The notes below the pieces were generated by a model. The model saw only the letters and a program-made list of their open reading frames with translations. It was not told the DNA's origin and made no database searches. Positions 33,076 through 44,754 of a stretch of DNA of 45,565 nt are shown piece after piece (the first letter of the stretch is position 1; each line of letters begins with the position of its first letter). A program made the position numbers and the translations under genes. Source of the DNA: Blepharisma japonicum (lineage: Eukaryota; Ciliophora; Heterotrichea; Heterotrichida; Blepharismidae); assembly GCA_949751835.1 (NCBI GenBank), contig CATKHK010000154.1, positions 1 through 45,565 on the forward strand, written 5' to 3'.

Positions 33076-33690
33076 TCTCCTTTATACATTGTTTATCAAA
33101 AGGTAATGAAGAAATTTCATCATCAAAGGACTATACCATCAATGCTAGTAAGTCTAAAAATCCTAATGATTCTACAAATCTCTTAGTTAGACTTGAACAA
33201 GTGCTAATCATGAAGATGGGCTACATGTGGCATGTGGTGGAGCATACAGTGCAATCTTGTTAAGCAGCATAACAAAGACTGAGCCAACTATTCCTTCAGC
33301 AAGAGTTAAAAGAGTGCAAATTGGGATATAGCTTTATATATTAAAGATACTCCTAGGATTACAAGCTTAACCGCAACTCTTGCAGTCCTAAATGTTCCCA
33401 CAGCTAGTTTAATTGAAATCCCAGCTATTTTTACAAAAGCTAACAGCTAGGAGAAGGTAAATAATTAAGAAGTGTTTCTGCACGTAGGGAATATATATTT
33501 ATATGAGCGCAGAAATTTGGATCATCGATTTATATATCACATAATAATTTTCCATTCATTTCAATTCCTGCAGGATCAATGACTGATGAAATACCATATA
33601 TTTTCACTTTGGAGATTACAAACACTGCCAATTTGGCTTTAATGTGGACTTATCCGTCTGAATTAGCTTAGATGCATCCTGCTAAGCTGC

Positions 33691-34242
33691 TACCTACTTT
33701 ATAATCATGGATTTAGAACATTTTGAATAAGATAAATCCAATCTGTGACTCATTTTGAATTATTTTTACTCTCCTTTAATTTTATAATAGCTTTAATTGA
33801 TTCTTAACATAACCTTAGCTGCTTTATATTGAATTGAAAAATAGCTAATATGTCTTTAAATGATTTTACTTCCATATAACATAATCTTCTTCTTCCTTTA
33901 GCTAAAATTATAAATTCGCAAATGATTCAAGCTCTGGAAGGAATTCATCTGATTTGATCCTCTATCATAGCCAATAGAATTTTTCAAAACTTTTTTATAG
34001 TGTGGTCTTAGAAATAACTTTGACGAAGCCATGAAGATGCTATGCTAAGAAGTCATCACAAAATCAGAAACAAAAAGTTCTAGATAATCCTGAAATCGAC
34101 ATATTATGAAAAGTTATCACAGCGAGCCATGAAAGAAGTAAATATAATTAATATATAGCGAAATTCATTTAAGAATTTTAATTTAAGCTTATAATGATTG
34201 TAGATTGAATAATTATGTATCTTTATTTGCATAAAATTTTAT
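33691..34242. other. Spacer with a possible gene tail
   Basis: The plus-strand stretch ending near 34159 reads SSQNQKQKVLDNPEIDILWK (TGA as Trp) and ITASHERSKYN before TAA, in coding-like style but without an upstream frame. Otherwise nothing was seen. Confidence 0.3.
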
Positions 34243-35034
<792 letters not shown>

Positions 35035-35210
35035 TTAATAAACTCGGCTCAAAATTGCGTTTGAAAGCCAATCAAGTCCCTCACAAAGCCCTTCTCCAGT
35101 TATGGCGCATGCATTTTGAATGTATCAATTTTCCCCCGAATCATATAAAGATTTAGTTTTTCAATTCTTTCAGAATTCCTCATTGCATTTGATAAATCAT
35201 TTTTGTTGCT
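35035..35210 (-). pseudogene. Arf 3' fragment
   Basis: The minus strand encodes SNKNDLSNAMRNSERIEKLN, then LYMIRG, a one-base loss, then YIQ and GEGLCEGLDWLSNAI to TAA at 35035, aligning with residues about 125-180 of the neighbouring Arf. Homology ends sharply at 35210 (TTTTGTTGCT), where kelch fragment A7 begins on the other strand. It lacks the P-loop and both switches, so it is non-functional. Confidence 0.8.
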
Positions 35211-35753
35211 TATATCTATTTCAACAACAGTGTTTTCTGCTTTGGAGGAAATACCTATGGATATGAATTAAATCTATCTAATAAATTTGATTTGGATCAA
35301 AAAAGATGAATTCAATTAACTCCAATGCCAAAAGCTAATACATGGTGCAGTAGTATAATATTTAATGGGAATATTTTGATTTCTTTATATTATCATAGAA
35401 ATCTTCTATTATACTCAATTGATGTTGATTCTTTCTCGAGAATTCCTTGTAATTTTGTAGATAGTCAATGAAAAATCCTGATAAATGCAGGGAGACTATA
35501 TTTGATTGAAGGCAGTGGATGAATTTATGAGTGCGAAATTGAAAGTTACACAAATTGGAGACAAATTGGCCACTCAACAAAGATCGATTGGGTTTATCAA
35601 GTGTATTGCTCATATAATAAAGGAGGAATATACATTGGTTATGTTGGTGAGATTGGTAATAAAGGTTGTATTGGCAATTATGGTGAAGAAGGGTTTTCAG
35701 ATACTTATTACTATAAGTTCGATTTGAATAAAAAGCAATTGAATGAATGTTAA
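35211..35753 (+). pseudogene. A7: kelch-like C-terminal fragment fused to the Arf fragment
   Basis: Begins in the middle of the family, at IYFNNSVFCFGG, and is open to TAA 35753 with TGA as Trp at KRWIQL, QWKIL and GWIYE. The C-terminus carries an extra Gly/Asn-rich loop (GYVGEIGNKGCIGNYGEEGF). The N-terminal 250 or so residues and the 5' block are absent. Confidence 0.7.
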
Positions 35754-36672
35754 AAAATTATTTATCAAATAGACTTTTTAAAAATTTTTATACTCTTTAA
35801 TGCTTCAGCTTGAAAACTAAAAGCTCATACCAGCATGCTTTATATGTAAAAATATAATAGGAAACTATTAAATTGTAAAGCTATAAAAAATAAGTACTTG
35901 AATAAATCCTTAGTATATTTATACAGCTTTTTAGTATTTTTTCAGATATTATTCGTCTACTTTTCTAAAATAAATTTTCAATTTGCATACTTTGCGTTTG
36001 AAATAAAGATCTTGAGCATCAATTATATTATTATTAGTCCTAAAGTATTTAAGCAAGAATAAAAAAGGTTCCCTTTTTGAAAATAATGAAGATTTAGGCG
36101 GCTGGATAATCAAAGATTTATGCTTATAATCTTGAGATTATTAGTTTGCGACTTATTAATCTGAATTGCCTTTTTAAAAGATATTGATTTAAAATCGCAA
36201 TAAATAGGCTAGAACTAGAGAAGAGAATCTTTGTGCATAATTTAAACTTGTGTTGCAGTAACACAGAACACAAGAGATTGAAATTTGAAGGTTCAATATG
36301 CAATTCTTTATAAAATTTAATTTTATTAAATAAAGATTCATTCAAGCTGTTAAACTATAGAATCATTTTTTAGGAAGATCCTTTTAGGATTATTGCTCTA
36401 CTATTATTTTCTTTTCACATATATGCAATTTATCGAAGAAAATCTATCATGCTTCAATTGATTAAAATATATAACACAAAAGCTCCCAAAAATTTGAATC
36501 TGATAAGCTACAGTTCAGAATAAGCTATGATAATTCAAAAACTTTAAGATTTGCAATAATCAATATTGATACTTAAAATCTATTTTGATTGATTAAATAA
36601 TTGCTTCAAAATTATACATCTTTAATAATCGTCTTTGCTTAAAATCAGCTAAGCTAGTGATAATTATCTATA
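35754..36672. other. Spacer A7-A8 with duplicated unassigned sequence
   Basis: 3' block to about 36000, then the copy of 19980-20540, then the 5' block of A8 from about 36545. The minus ORF at 36124-36345 is not kept open in the other copy. Confidence 0.5.
36559..36672 (+). promoter_or_regulatory. 5' block of A8 (exemplar of the family leader)
   Basis: Perfect 12-bp palindrome ATCAATATTGAT (36559-36570), then TTTTGATTGATTAAATAATT, ATCTTTAATAATCGTCTTT, AAATCAGCTAAGCTAGT, and GATAATTATCTATA before the ATG. The same order precedes A2, A3, A4, A5, A9 and A10. Conservation outside the coding region suggests promoter function, but recent duplication alone could explain it. Confidence 0.45.
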
Positions 36673-37872
36673 ATGGAGAACGAAATAGATGGTTTGAAAG
36701 CTCCTCTTCCTAGGAAAAGAAAGCGATGCAAAAGTCGTGAAGGCGATAATTATTATTTCAGCTCCGGAACTAGCCGCAGTGAACAGAAGCATCCATGTGA
36801 GAGCCATTATAAACAACTAGTAATGGAATCTAAGCATTTAAACGGATTCGAAAATGCAAAACCTAAAGCTAAGGCAAACTTACTTAATTATCAAATAAGC
36901 ATTATTAATGATTTCAACAGTGAGCTCAAAGAAACAGAAAATGCTTTAAACATAGAAACTTTAAGAAATAAAGCAGCTGAGATCTTGAGTAGACCAAACA
37001 ATCCAGAATTGGAGATGGATTTCAGAGCAACACGATCAAATTATCAGACCAATTCTAATCTTCATGATCAACAGCTAATGCAAGCTTTCCAAAATTATCT
37101 TCAAGCTTATCAGCAAAAGACATCTCTTTATTATCTTAGAATTGATAACAAGAGGAGAATTAATTTAGAAATTTATAACACTGAAACTGAAACCAAAGAA
37201 TCTAAAATATTGAAAACTCCAAATCAAGTAAGCTTTGATAATTGCTATAGCATAGCTCAGCTTCCAAATGGCAAGCTATTCTGTATTTGAAATTATTATT
37301 CATCTGAAATTACACTGCTAATTGATATGAATGATGGAGTCGAAGTGCTGCCATCTGGAACTCCTTGCTGATACTCTTCATGTATATATTTCAACAACAG
37401 TGTATATCGTTTCGGAGCAATATGTGGTTTAAAACTATCCTATAGATTTGATTTTGATCTAAAAAGATGAATTCAATTAACTCAAATGCCAAGAGTTTAT
37501 AACCACTGCCATAGTATAATATTTAATAGGAATATTTTGATTTCTGGATCTGAAAATGAGAATCTTCTATTATACTCAATTGATATTGATTCTTTCTCAA
37601 TAATTTCTTATAAGTTTGCAAAGATGAAATGAAAACTCCTGATAAATGCAGAGAAACTGTTTGTGATTGAAGATAATTGAGGATCAATCTATGAAAGTGA
37701 AATTGGAAGTTACATTAATTGAAGACAAATAGGAAAATCATTAATCGGTCCTTGCTCTGTTCAAATGTATTGTTCATATAATAAAGGAGGAATATGCATT
37801 GCAGGCGGAGGCTTTTGAAATCCCTCTTACTATAAGTTCGATTTGAATAAAAATTTAATGTGTAGACTTTAA
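36673..37872 (+). CDS. A8: short-form WW-derived/kelch-like protein (intact)
   Basis: 399 residues with seven TGA read as Trp, the most of any member (FCIWNYY, PCWYSS, KRWIQL, KMKWKLL, DNWGSI, INWRQI, GFWNPS). NWRQI is TGG in most paralogues. N-terminus MENEIDG with the RKRKR signature, YYFSSGT, KHPCESHYKQL. Kelch half VYRFGA, SYRFDFDLKRW, LTQMPRV, YKFDLNKNLMCRL. A normal-code gene finder would cut it at residue 205. Confidence 0.7.
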
Positions 37873-38831
37873 AATATTATCTTTGTCAAATAGACTGCTT
37901 AAAATAGTTTTATGAATCTTTAATGCTTCAGCTTGAAAACTAAAAGTTCTTACCAATATGGTTTATACATAAAATATAATAGGAAAATACATTAAAACTG
38001 TAAGGTCTAAATAATATAAGCACTTGAATAAATCTTTAATATATCTATACCAGCTTTTAGATTTTTTCAGATGGTATTTTGTCTACTCTTTCTAAAATAA
38101 ATTTCAATTTGCTTAAATCGCAGTTCTTAAAGGCTTCAGCTAAATCGTCTATTCCTGGTTTTGTTTCTGGGAAATCTAAGATGAAATCGAAAATTTGTTC
38201 AATTCTAATCAAGCCGATTGAAAAATAAAATTCGTGGGTTGTAAAAGATTCCAATATTCGAGACTTTACATGGAGTCAAAGTGACTTTAAATCCAAGGCA
38301 AAAAATAACAATTTAGCCAGTCTAAAGAAGGGTATAGGCAGCTTTCATTTATTTTGGCAATGCTTTCGATTTTTGTGTAGACTTTTTTTTTGATGCATTC
38401 TAAAAGTATTCGTCAGCTATTAGACTTCAGCAGTTAATTCTGAGTTTTTCTAAACCCCTGTACAAATTAAAAACGTGCTTTCATATTCCAGTGCCAAATT
38501 GGTCATTGATTTTAATGATGTTTCGTTATTAATAATTCCTATATTTTTTCAACTGAACAAACCCTGATTTTAATACCCATTTGTTTATTTCTTGAAGATT
38601 CAATATATTTTTACCTATTAAATCGACTTCAAAAAAGAGCTCGCTTGTTGGATTCAGTTTGAGTCCATGCTATTTTAAAATTTTTAATTTCAATTTGGAT
38701 AATGCAAATCTTATAACACTTCTAATAAATCAATATTGATACTTAAATCTATCAAATAAATGTTTTAGAATTATACATCTATAATAGTCATCTTTACTTA
38801 AAATCAGCTAAGCTAGTAATAATTATCTGTA
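37873..38831. other. Spacer A8-A9: 3' block, remnant, 5' block
   Basis: 3' block to about 38050, the minus-strand remnant annotated separately, then the A9 5' block from about 38705, with the perfect palindrome ATCAATATTGAT at 38729-38740. Confidence 0.5.
38057..38670 (-). pseudogene. Unassigned decayed gene, copy Y
   Basis: On minus from ATG about 38668: MDSNWIQQASSF (TGA as Trp), a frame break, NILNLQEINKWVLKSGFVQL, SLKSMTNLALEYESTFLI, a TAG, broken sequence, then the open stretch ESFTTHEFYFSIGLIRIEQI and FKNCDLSKLKFILERVDKI to TAA 38057. It is the better-preserved partner of 22080-22606. The family is not recognised; an ankyrin- or LRR-like helical repeat protein is possible. Confidence 0.45.
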
Positions 38832-39995
38832 ATGGAGAACAAAATAGATGGCTTGGAAGCTCCTCTTCCTAAGATAAGAAAGCAATACCCATGTTGGATC
38901 ATCCAAATTAAACAGCAGCATCCATCTGACAGTCATTATAAAAAACTAGTAAGAGACGCTAAGCGTTTAAACTGGCTTAGAAACGTAAAACCTACAAGTT
39001 TGCTTAACTATCAAATAAGTATTACTAATGATTCCAACAGTGGGCTCAAAGAAATAGAAAATGCTTTAAACATAGAAACTTTAAGAATTAAAGCAGCTGA
39101 GATCTTGAGTAGACCAAACAATCCAGAATTGGAGATGGATTTCAGAGCAACATGCTCAAATTATCAGACCAATTCTAATCTCCATGATCCACTACTAATG
39201 CAAGCTTACCAAGATTATCTTCAAGCTTATCAGCAAAAGACATCTCTTTATATTATTAACTGAAATATAGACGAGCAGAAATGTCAGTTAGAAATTTATG
39301 ACACTGAAAATGAAACCAAAGAATCTAAAATCTTGAAGACTCCAGAAAAATTAGACTCTGGCACTTCCATAACTCAGCTTCCAAATGGCAAGCTGTTCTG
39401 TTTTGGTGATCGCTCATACTCTGGAATTGTAGTACTGATTGATGTGAATGGTGTAGTCGAAGTGCTGCCATCTGGAAATTGTTGCTCTTATTCATCATGT
39501 ATCTATTTCGATAACAGTGTCTATTGCTTTGGAGGTCATAACAAATGATATGATTTAAATCTATCTAATAAATTTGATTTGGATCGAAAAAGATGAATTC
39601 AATTAACCCCAATGCCAAATGATGATTACAGCTGCAGTAATATTATATTAAATGGGAATATTTTGATTTCTGGATGTTCAAATAGAAATCTTCTATTATA
39701 CTCAATTGATATTGATTCTTTCTCAACAATTCCTTATAAGTTTGCAGAGGGTCGAAAGATCCTGATAAATGCAGAGAGACTGTATTTGATTGAATTATGT
39801 GGATCAATTTATGAGTGCGAAATTGAAAGTTACACAAATTGGAGACGAATAGGAGCCTCTTTAGTTGAGGGTGATCTTCATCAAGTGTATTGTTCATATA
39901 ATAAAGGAGGAATATACATTTGTCATTATGGTTGGAGAGGGTTTACAGATACTTATTACTATAAGTTCGATTTGAATAAAAATTGATTGAGATAA
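38832..39995 (+). CDS. A9: short-form paralogue with truncated WW region (intact)
   Basis: 387 residues, four TGA as Trp. MENKIDGLEAPLPKIRKQ passes to CWIIQIKQQHPSDSHYKKL: the YYFN strand is missing, as in A5. The linker LNWLRNVKPTSLLNYQIS is identical to that of distant A1, while A5 has a different linker, so the gene is a mosaic. Kelch half complete (VYCFGG, KRWIQLTPMP, YECEIESYTNW, YKFDLNKN). It ends a few residues later than the first TGA in the tail because that TGA is Trp. Confidence 0.7.
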
Positions 39996-40400
39996 TTTTA
40001 AAAAATTATTTATCAATAAGACTTTTTAAAAATTTTTATACTTTTTAATGCTTCAGCTTGAAAACTAAAAGCTCTTATCAACATGTTTTATATGCAAAAT
40101 ATAATAGGAAAGTATTAAAAATTGTAATATTATAAAAATATAAGCACTTGGATAAATCCTTAGTATATGGTATCTCTATACAGCTTTTTAGTATTTTTTC
40201 AGATATTATTCGTCTGCTCTTCTAAAATAAATTTTCAATTTGTATAATGTTGATCTTATAACTTTGTGTTTAAAATAAATTCTAACACTTCTAATAAATT
40301 AATATTGATACTTAAATCAATTAAATAACTGATTTAGAATTATACATCTTTAATAATCATCTTTACCTAAAATCAGCTAAGCTAGTAATAATTATCTGTA
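39996..40400. other. Spacer A9-A10: 3' block plus 5' block
   Basis: GCTTGAAAACTAAAAGCTCT near 40052 and the rest of the 3' block, then the A10 5' block with ATTAATATTGAT (one mismatch to the palindrome) near 40297. Confidence 0.55.
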
Positions 40401-41591
40401 ATGGAGAACAAAAATGATTGTTTGAAAGCTCCTCTTCTTAGGAAAAGAAAGCAATGCAAAAATCTTGAAGACGATATTTATTATTTCAACTCCGAAACCA
40501 GCCAAAGTGAACAGCAGCATCCATCTGACAGCCATTATAAAAGAGAACCTAAGCGCTTGAACAGACTTAAGAAGAAATCTAAAACGAAGATAAAATTGCT
40601 GAATTGTCAAATGAGCACTACTAATGATCTCAACAGGAGGCTCAAAGAAATAGAAAATGCTTTAAACATAGAAACTTTAAGAAATAAAACAGCTGAGATC
40701 TTGAGTAGACCAAACAATCCAGAATTGGAGATGGATTTTAGAGCAACATGCTCAAATTATCAGACCAATTCTAATCTTCATGATCCACTGCTAATGCAAA
40801 CTTACCAAGATTATCTTAAAGCTTATCAGCAAAAGACATCTCTTTATATTATTAACTGAAATATAGACAAGAAAGGAACTGAGATAGAAATTTATAACAC
40901 TGAAACTGAAACCAATGAATATAAAATCTTGAAGACTCCAGAGAAACTAGACCTTGGTACCCGCACAACTCAGCTTCCAAATGGCAAGCTATTCTGTTTT
41001 GGTAATAGTTCATACTCTGGAATTGTAGTGCTAATTGATGTGAATGGTGAAATTGAAGTGCTGCCATCTGGAACTTCTTGCTCTAATTCATCATGTATCT
41101 ATTTCAACAAAAGTGTCTATTGTTTTGGAGGTTATTACAAAGGATGCGATTTAAATCTATCTACTAAATTTGATTTGGATCAAAAAAGATGAATCCAATT
41201 AGCTCCAATGCCAGATGCTGATACATGGTGCAATAGTATAATATTTAATGGAAATATTTTGATTTCTGGATATTCAAATAGATATCTTCTATTATACTCA
41301 ATTGATATTGATTCTTTCTCAATAATTCCTCGCTATTTTGTAGAGAGGGATTGAAAAATCCTGATATATGCAGAGAGACTGTATTTGATTGAACGCGGTA
41401 GATCAATTTATGAGTGCGAAATTGAAAGTTACACAAATTGGAGAATAATAGGAGACTCAGAAATGATGCGAAATTTTTATCAAGTGTATTATTCATATAA
41501 TAAAGGAGGAATATACATTGGTTGTGGAATTTATTCACAGACTTATTACTATAAGTTCGATTTGAATAAAAAATTATTGAGAAAACATTAA
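40401..41591 (+). CDS. A10: short-form WW-derived/kelch-like protein (intact)
   Basis: 396 residues. MENKNDCLKAPLLRKRKQ carries the Arg signature; DDIYYFNSET and QHPSDSHYK remain, but the helix after it is shortened (REPKRLNRL). The linker KSKTKIKLLNCQMST matches A5 and EIEIYNTETETNEYKILK matches A3. Kelch half VYCFGG, QKRWIQLAPMP, ERDWKILIYAERLYLIE (TGA), YECEIESYTNW, YKFDLNKKLLRKH. Confidence 0.7.
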
Positions 41592-41783
41592 AAAATTATT
41601 TATCAAATAGACTTTTTAAAAATTTTTATACTCTTTAATGCTTCAGCTTGAAAACTAAAAGCTCTTACCAACATGCTTTATATGTAAAAATATAATAGGA
41701 AAGTATTAAAAATTGTAAAGTTATAAAAATATAAGCACTTGGATAAATCCTTAAAATTCTGGGAAGAGATTTTATGATAGAAC
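41592..41783. other. A10 3' block, truncated
   Basis: The 3' block runs to ATAAGCACTTGGATAAATCC near 41750 and then stops. It is replaced by a short AAATTCTGGGAAGAG stretch and the retrotransposon fragment. Confidence 0.55.
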
Positions 41784-43030
41784 ACCATTTTACTAGATTT
41801 TGTAATAAATGTAATAAAATTGGACATTAATCTGATAGATGCACAAATATAAACAATGCTGAGCTTTATAAAAGGAAATTAAATGAATTTATGAGTGAAA
41901 TTAATAGACATATGGGTACCCAAGCTTATTATAGCAAAATTATTCATTTTCCACCAGCACTTATTAAACTTACGAATGAAAATGAAGATGTAGTTAGTGG
42001 AAGTTTTATTGAAAAAGGCAAGAAAGAGGAAAATTTCTCATTAACTTCTGCTATATGATCAAACGAACATTTAATTCATAAATTCTGTGAAGAGAAAAAC
42101 TGAGATTGCATTTGCTTTGATATTAAAACAGATGGCCCTTTAAGCAGAAAATTCAAATCGCTGATTAGTTATGTATTAAAGAACTGTCTGGGGATAAACC
42201 AGAAATAAAAATGAAGAAGGAAAAAAATATATTGAAATCAGATAAAGACTCTATTAAAGTTGCTTGCATAAACATTCAGAATAATAAACTAGGGATAAAA
42301 ATTACTCAATAAAAGAAATTGAATGATCAAACTGTGACCTGATAGGAATTCTAGAAAGTGAATTTGGAGAACTTATAAGTAAAAATTTTAATAAAATCCT
42401 CAAACTGGATAATTAAGGATTGCAATATATGCTAGATTCTGGAAATTGAAAAATTCTAGAAAAAGATAGCAACAATGAATATCAATTTGCAATTGCCGAA
42501 GGGTTAGGATTCAAAACCTGCTTTATCTATGCAAGACCTAAATGTAAAACAGAGGAATTTGTGAAACTTTTAAGAAGCATTGAAAAATATCAATGTGATA
42601 TAATTACCGGAGATTTCAATTTACTTATTAAAGGCTATCTATCAAACAAAAATGACAAGATTAACAAAATACTTCTTGACTACCTTGAAGAATATGACTA
42701 TAAAATCAGAAACTCTACTAATAATCCAGCTTTTAAAAAAATAAACTGCCAAAAAATTATTGATTATACATTTAGCAAATTTCCCATTGATTTATTCCTT
42801 TATGAAACAGAAAAAACTTCACATATGATACAATTTATTAAGATGAGCAGAAAAAACAGGTGTTTAGATTTTCAAATTAATAAGAATATTAAAATTGACT
42901 ATGCTAATTATGAAAATATGAAGAATATATTGTGGAATCTTGCTGAAATAGATATTAGCAATTGAGTATGAGCATTTCAGAGTTCTTTTCGATGAGCATA
43001 TGGAAGAAGAAACAGAAGAATCAGCAATAT
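41784..43030 (+). mobile_element. Non-LTR retrotransposon copy 2, 3' truncated
   Basis: Closely similar to 789-2039, starting at the same base (ACCATTTTACTAG). Zinc knuckle at 41801-41842, but with TAA in place of Tyr (H-stop-SDRC). The endonuclease with ITGDFN is open over 42561-42965. It ends at 43030 (CAGCAATAT), before the RT. It lacks a one-base loss of copy 1 near 1095 but has its own loss near 42170. Loss of the 3' end is the reverse of the usual 5' truncation of these elements. Confidence 0.85.
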
Positions 43031-43093
43031 GAAGTATCAGAATGATCACATTAAGTTGGATTTTAAAAATAGTCTTAGTAATAATTATTTGTA
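43031..43093 (+). promoter_or_regulatory. Shortened leader of A11
   Basis: Only AGTAATAATTATTTGTA before the ATG resembles the family leader. The palindrome and upstream elements were replaced by the retrotransposon fragment. Confidence 0.35.
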
Positions 43094-44422
43094 ATGAGAA
43101 ACGAATTAAAAGATAAGATCAAAGAAGATTACGAGCCAACACCAGATGAAATTATCAAATACAGCATTTTGCTTGGTCTAACTCTTCCAGATGATGAAGA
43201 TTTGCTCTACATAGCTCGGAAAAGTTTGAAAGATCCTCTTCCTCACCCATGAAAGCGATGCAAAACTCTCAGTGGTGATATTTATTATTTTAACTTCGAA
43301 ACCGGCCAAAGGGATCCACAACATCCACGTAATTGCCATTATAAACTATGAGTAAGAGACGCTAAGTACTTAAAAGAGTTTGGAAAGATAAAATCTAAAA
43401 CCAAGAGTTTGCTTAATTATCAAATAAGCAGTACTAATGATTTTAACAGTAAGCCCAAAGAAACAGAAAACGCTTTAAACATAGAAACTTTAAAAAATAA
43501 AACAGCTGAAATCTTGAGTCGACCAAATAATCCAAACATGGAAATTGATTTTAGAGTAACTTGTAAAAAATACCGGAACAATTCTAATCATCATGATCTG
43601 CCGCTAATGCAAGCTTACCAAGATTATCTTCAAGTCTATCAGCAAAAGACATCTCTTTATATTTTTAACTGATATATACACAAGCAGGAAACTAAGTTAG
43701 AAATTTATAACACTGAAACTGAAACCAAAGAATATAAAATCTTGAAGACTCCAGAAAAACTAGAGATTGGTACTTGCATAACTCAGCTCCCGAATGGCAA
43801 GCTATTCTGTTTAGGTGATAATAGTTCTTCTATTACACTGCTAATTGATCTGAATGGCGGAATCGAAGTGCTGCCATCTGGAACTCCTTGTTCTCACTCA
43901 TCATGTATCTATTTCAACAGCAGCGTCTATTGCTTTGGAGGAATACATTATGATGCATTTACTCTATCTAATAGATTCGATTTGGATCGAAAAAGATGAA
44001 TTCAATTAACTCCAATGCCAGAAGCTGATTGAATGTGCAGTAGTATAATATTGAATGGGAATATTTTGATTTCTGGATATTCAAATAGAAATCTTTTATT
44101 ATACTCAATTGATATTGATTCTTTCTCAACAATTTTTTGTGAGTTTGCAGAGTGTAGTAGAAAGATCCTGATAAATGCAGAGAGACTGTATGTGATTGAA
44201 GATAATGGTGGATCAATCTATGAAAGCGAAATTGGAAGTTATACGAATTGGAGACGAATAGCAGAATCAGCAATCAAAAATTATACTGAGCAAGTCTATT
44301 GCTCATATAATAAAGGAGGAATATATATTGGTTATATCGGTTATTTAGGTACGGGACTTTTTTTCAATACTTATTATTATTATAAGTTCGATTTGAATAA
44401 AAAATTATTGAGAAAACGTTAA
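43094..44422 (+). CDS. A11: long-form CEP164-type WW/kelch-like protein (intact)
   Basis: 442 residues, open with TGA as Trp, including the WW tryptophan (TGA 43250-43252). The full N-terminal module is present: DYEPTPDEIIKYS, LPDDEDLLYIARKSL, LPHPWKRCK, GDIYYFNFETGQ, QHPRNCHYKLW. The second WW tryptophan position is RDPQHP, so it is missing. Kelch half LPNGKLFCLGD, VYCFGG, KRWIQLTPMP, YESEIGSYTNW, a Gly/Tyr/Phe loop, YKFDLNKKLLRKR. The retrotransposon fragment ends only 63 bases upstream, so its expression may be affected. Confidence 0.75.
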
Positions 44423-44754
44423 AAAATTATTTATAAAATAGATTTTTTAAAAATTTTATATTCTTTAAAGCTTCAGCTTGAAAACTAAAAGCTCTAATTA
44501 ACATCTTTATATGTAAAAATATAATAGGAAAGTATTAAAATTGTAAGGTTATAAAAATATAGACACTTGGATAAATTTTATATATATATGCTGACTTTTA
44601 GTATTTTTTCAGAAATATTCGTCTACTCTTCTAAAATAAATTTTCAATTTGCTTAATGCAGATCCTATAACTTTGTGTTTGAAATAAAGATCTTAAACAA
44701 ATGTATTAATTATTGCTTTTTGATAATATTTTATTTATATAATAATTATCTGCA
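44423..44754. other. Spacer A11-A12
   Basis: 3' block with GCTTGAAAACTAAAAGCTCT to about 44690, then a different AT-rich leader ending TAATAATTATCTGCA. The palindrome of the short-form leaders is not seen. Confidence 0.5.

Larger units (their letters stand above)
31985..33690 (+). pseudogene. Second cysteine-rich/REJ remnant, inverted relative to the first
   Basis: The plus strand carries CxxC repeats (SDCKTCATDLTKCDVCKNEF, CDTCQDGYDV, CTECTSLINCTSCKSGF), then an open stretch to TAG near 32865 with NDFTIKYGDNLTYNASSS. Broken REJ-like pieces follow: ANHEDG at about 33215, PSARVKR, and MTDEIPYIFTLEITN at about 33590, which match CANHEDGP, PSARIVK and MADGISYVFTLKITD of the minus-strand gene. 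It contains many stops and large losses. It is a paralogue in opposite orientation, with A6 between the two. Confidence 0.6.
36000..40280 (+). repeat. Segmental duplication, copy Y (A8-A9 unit)
   Basis: Partner of 19970-24235. Contains A8, the unassigned remnant at 38057-38670 and A9. Both A copies are open here. Confidence 0.8.
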
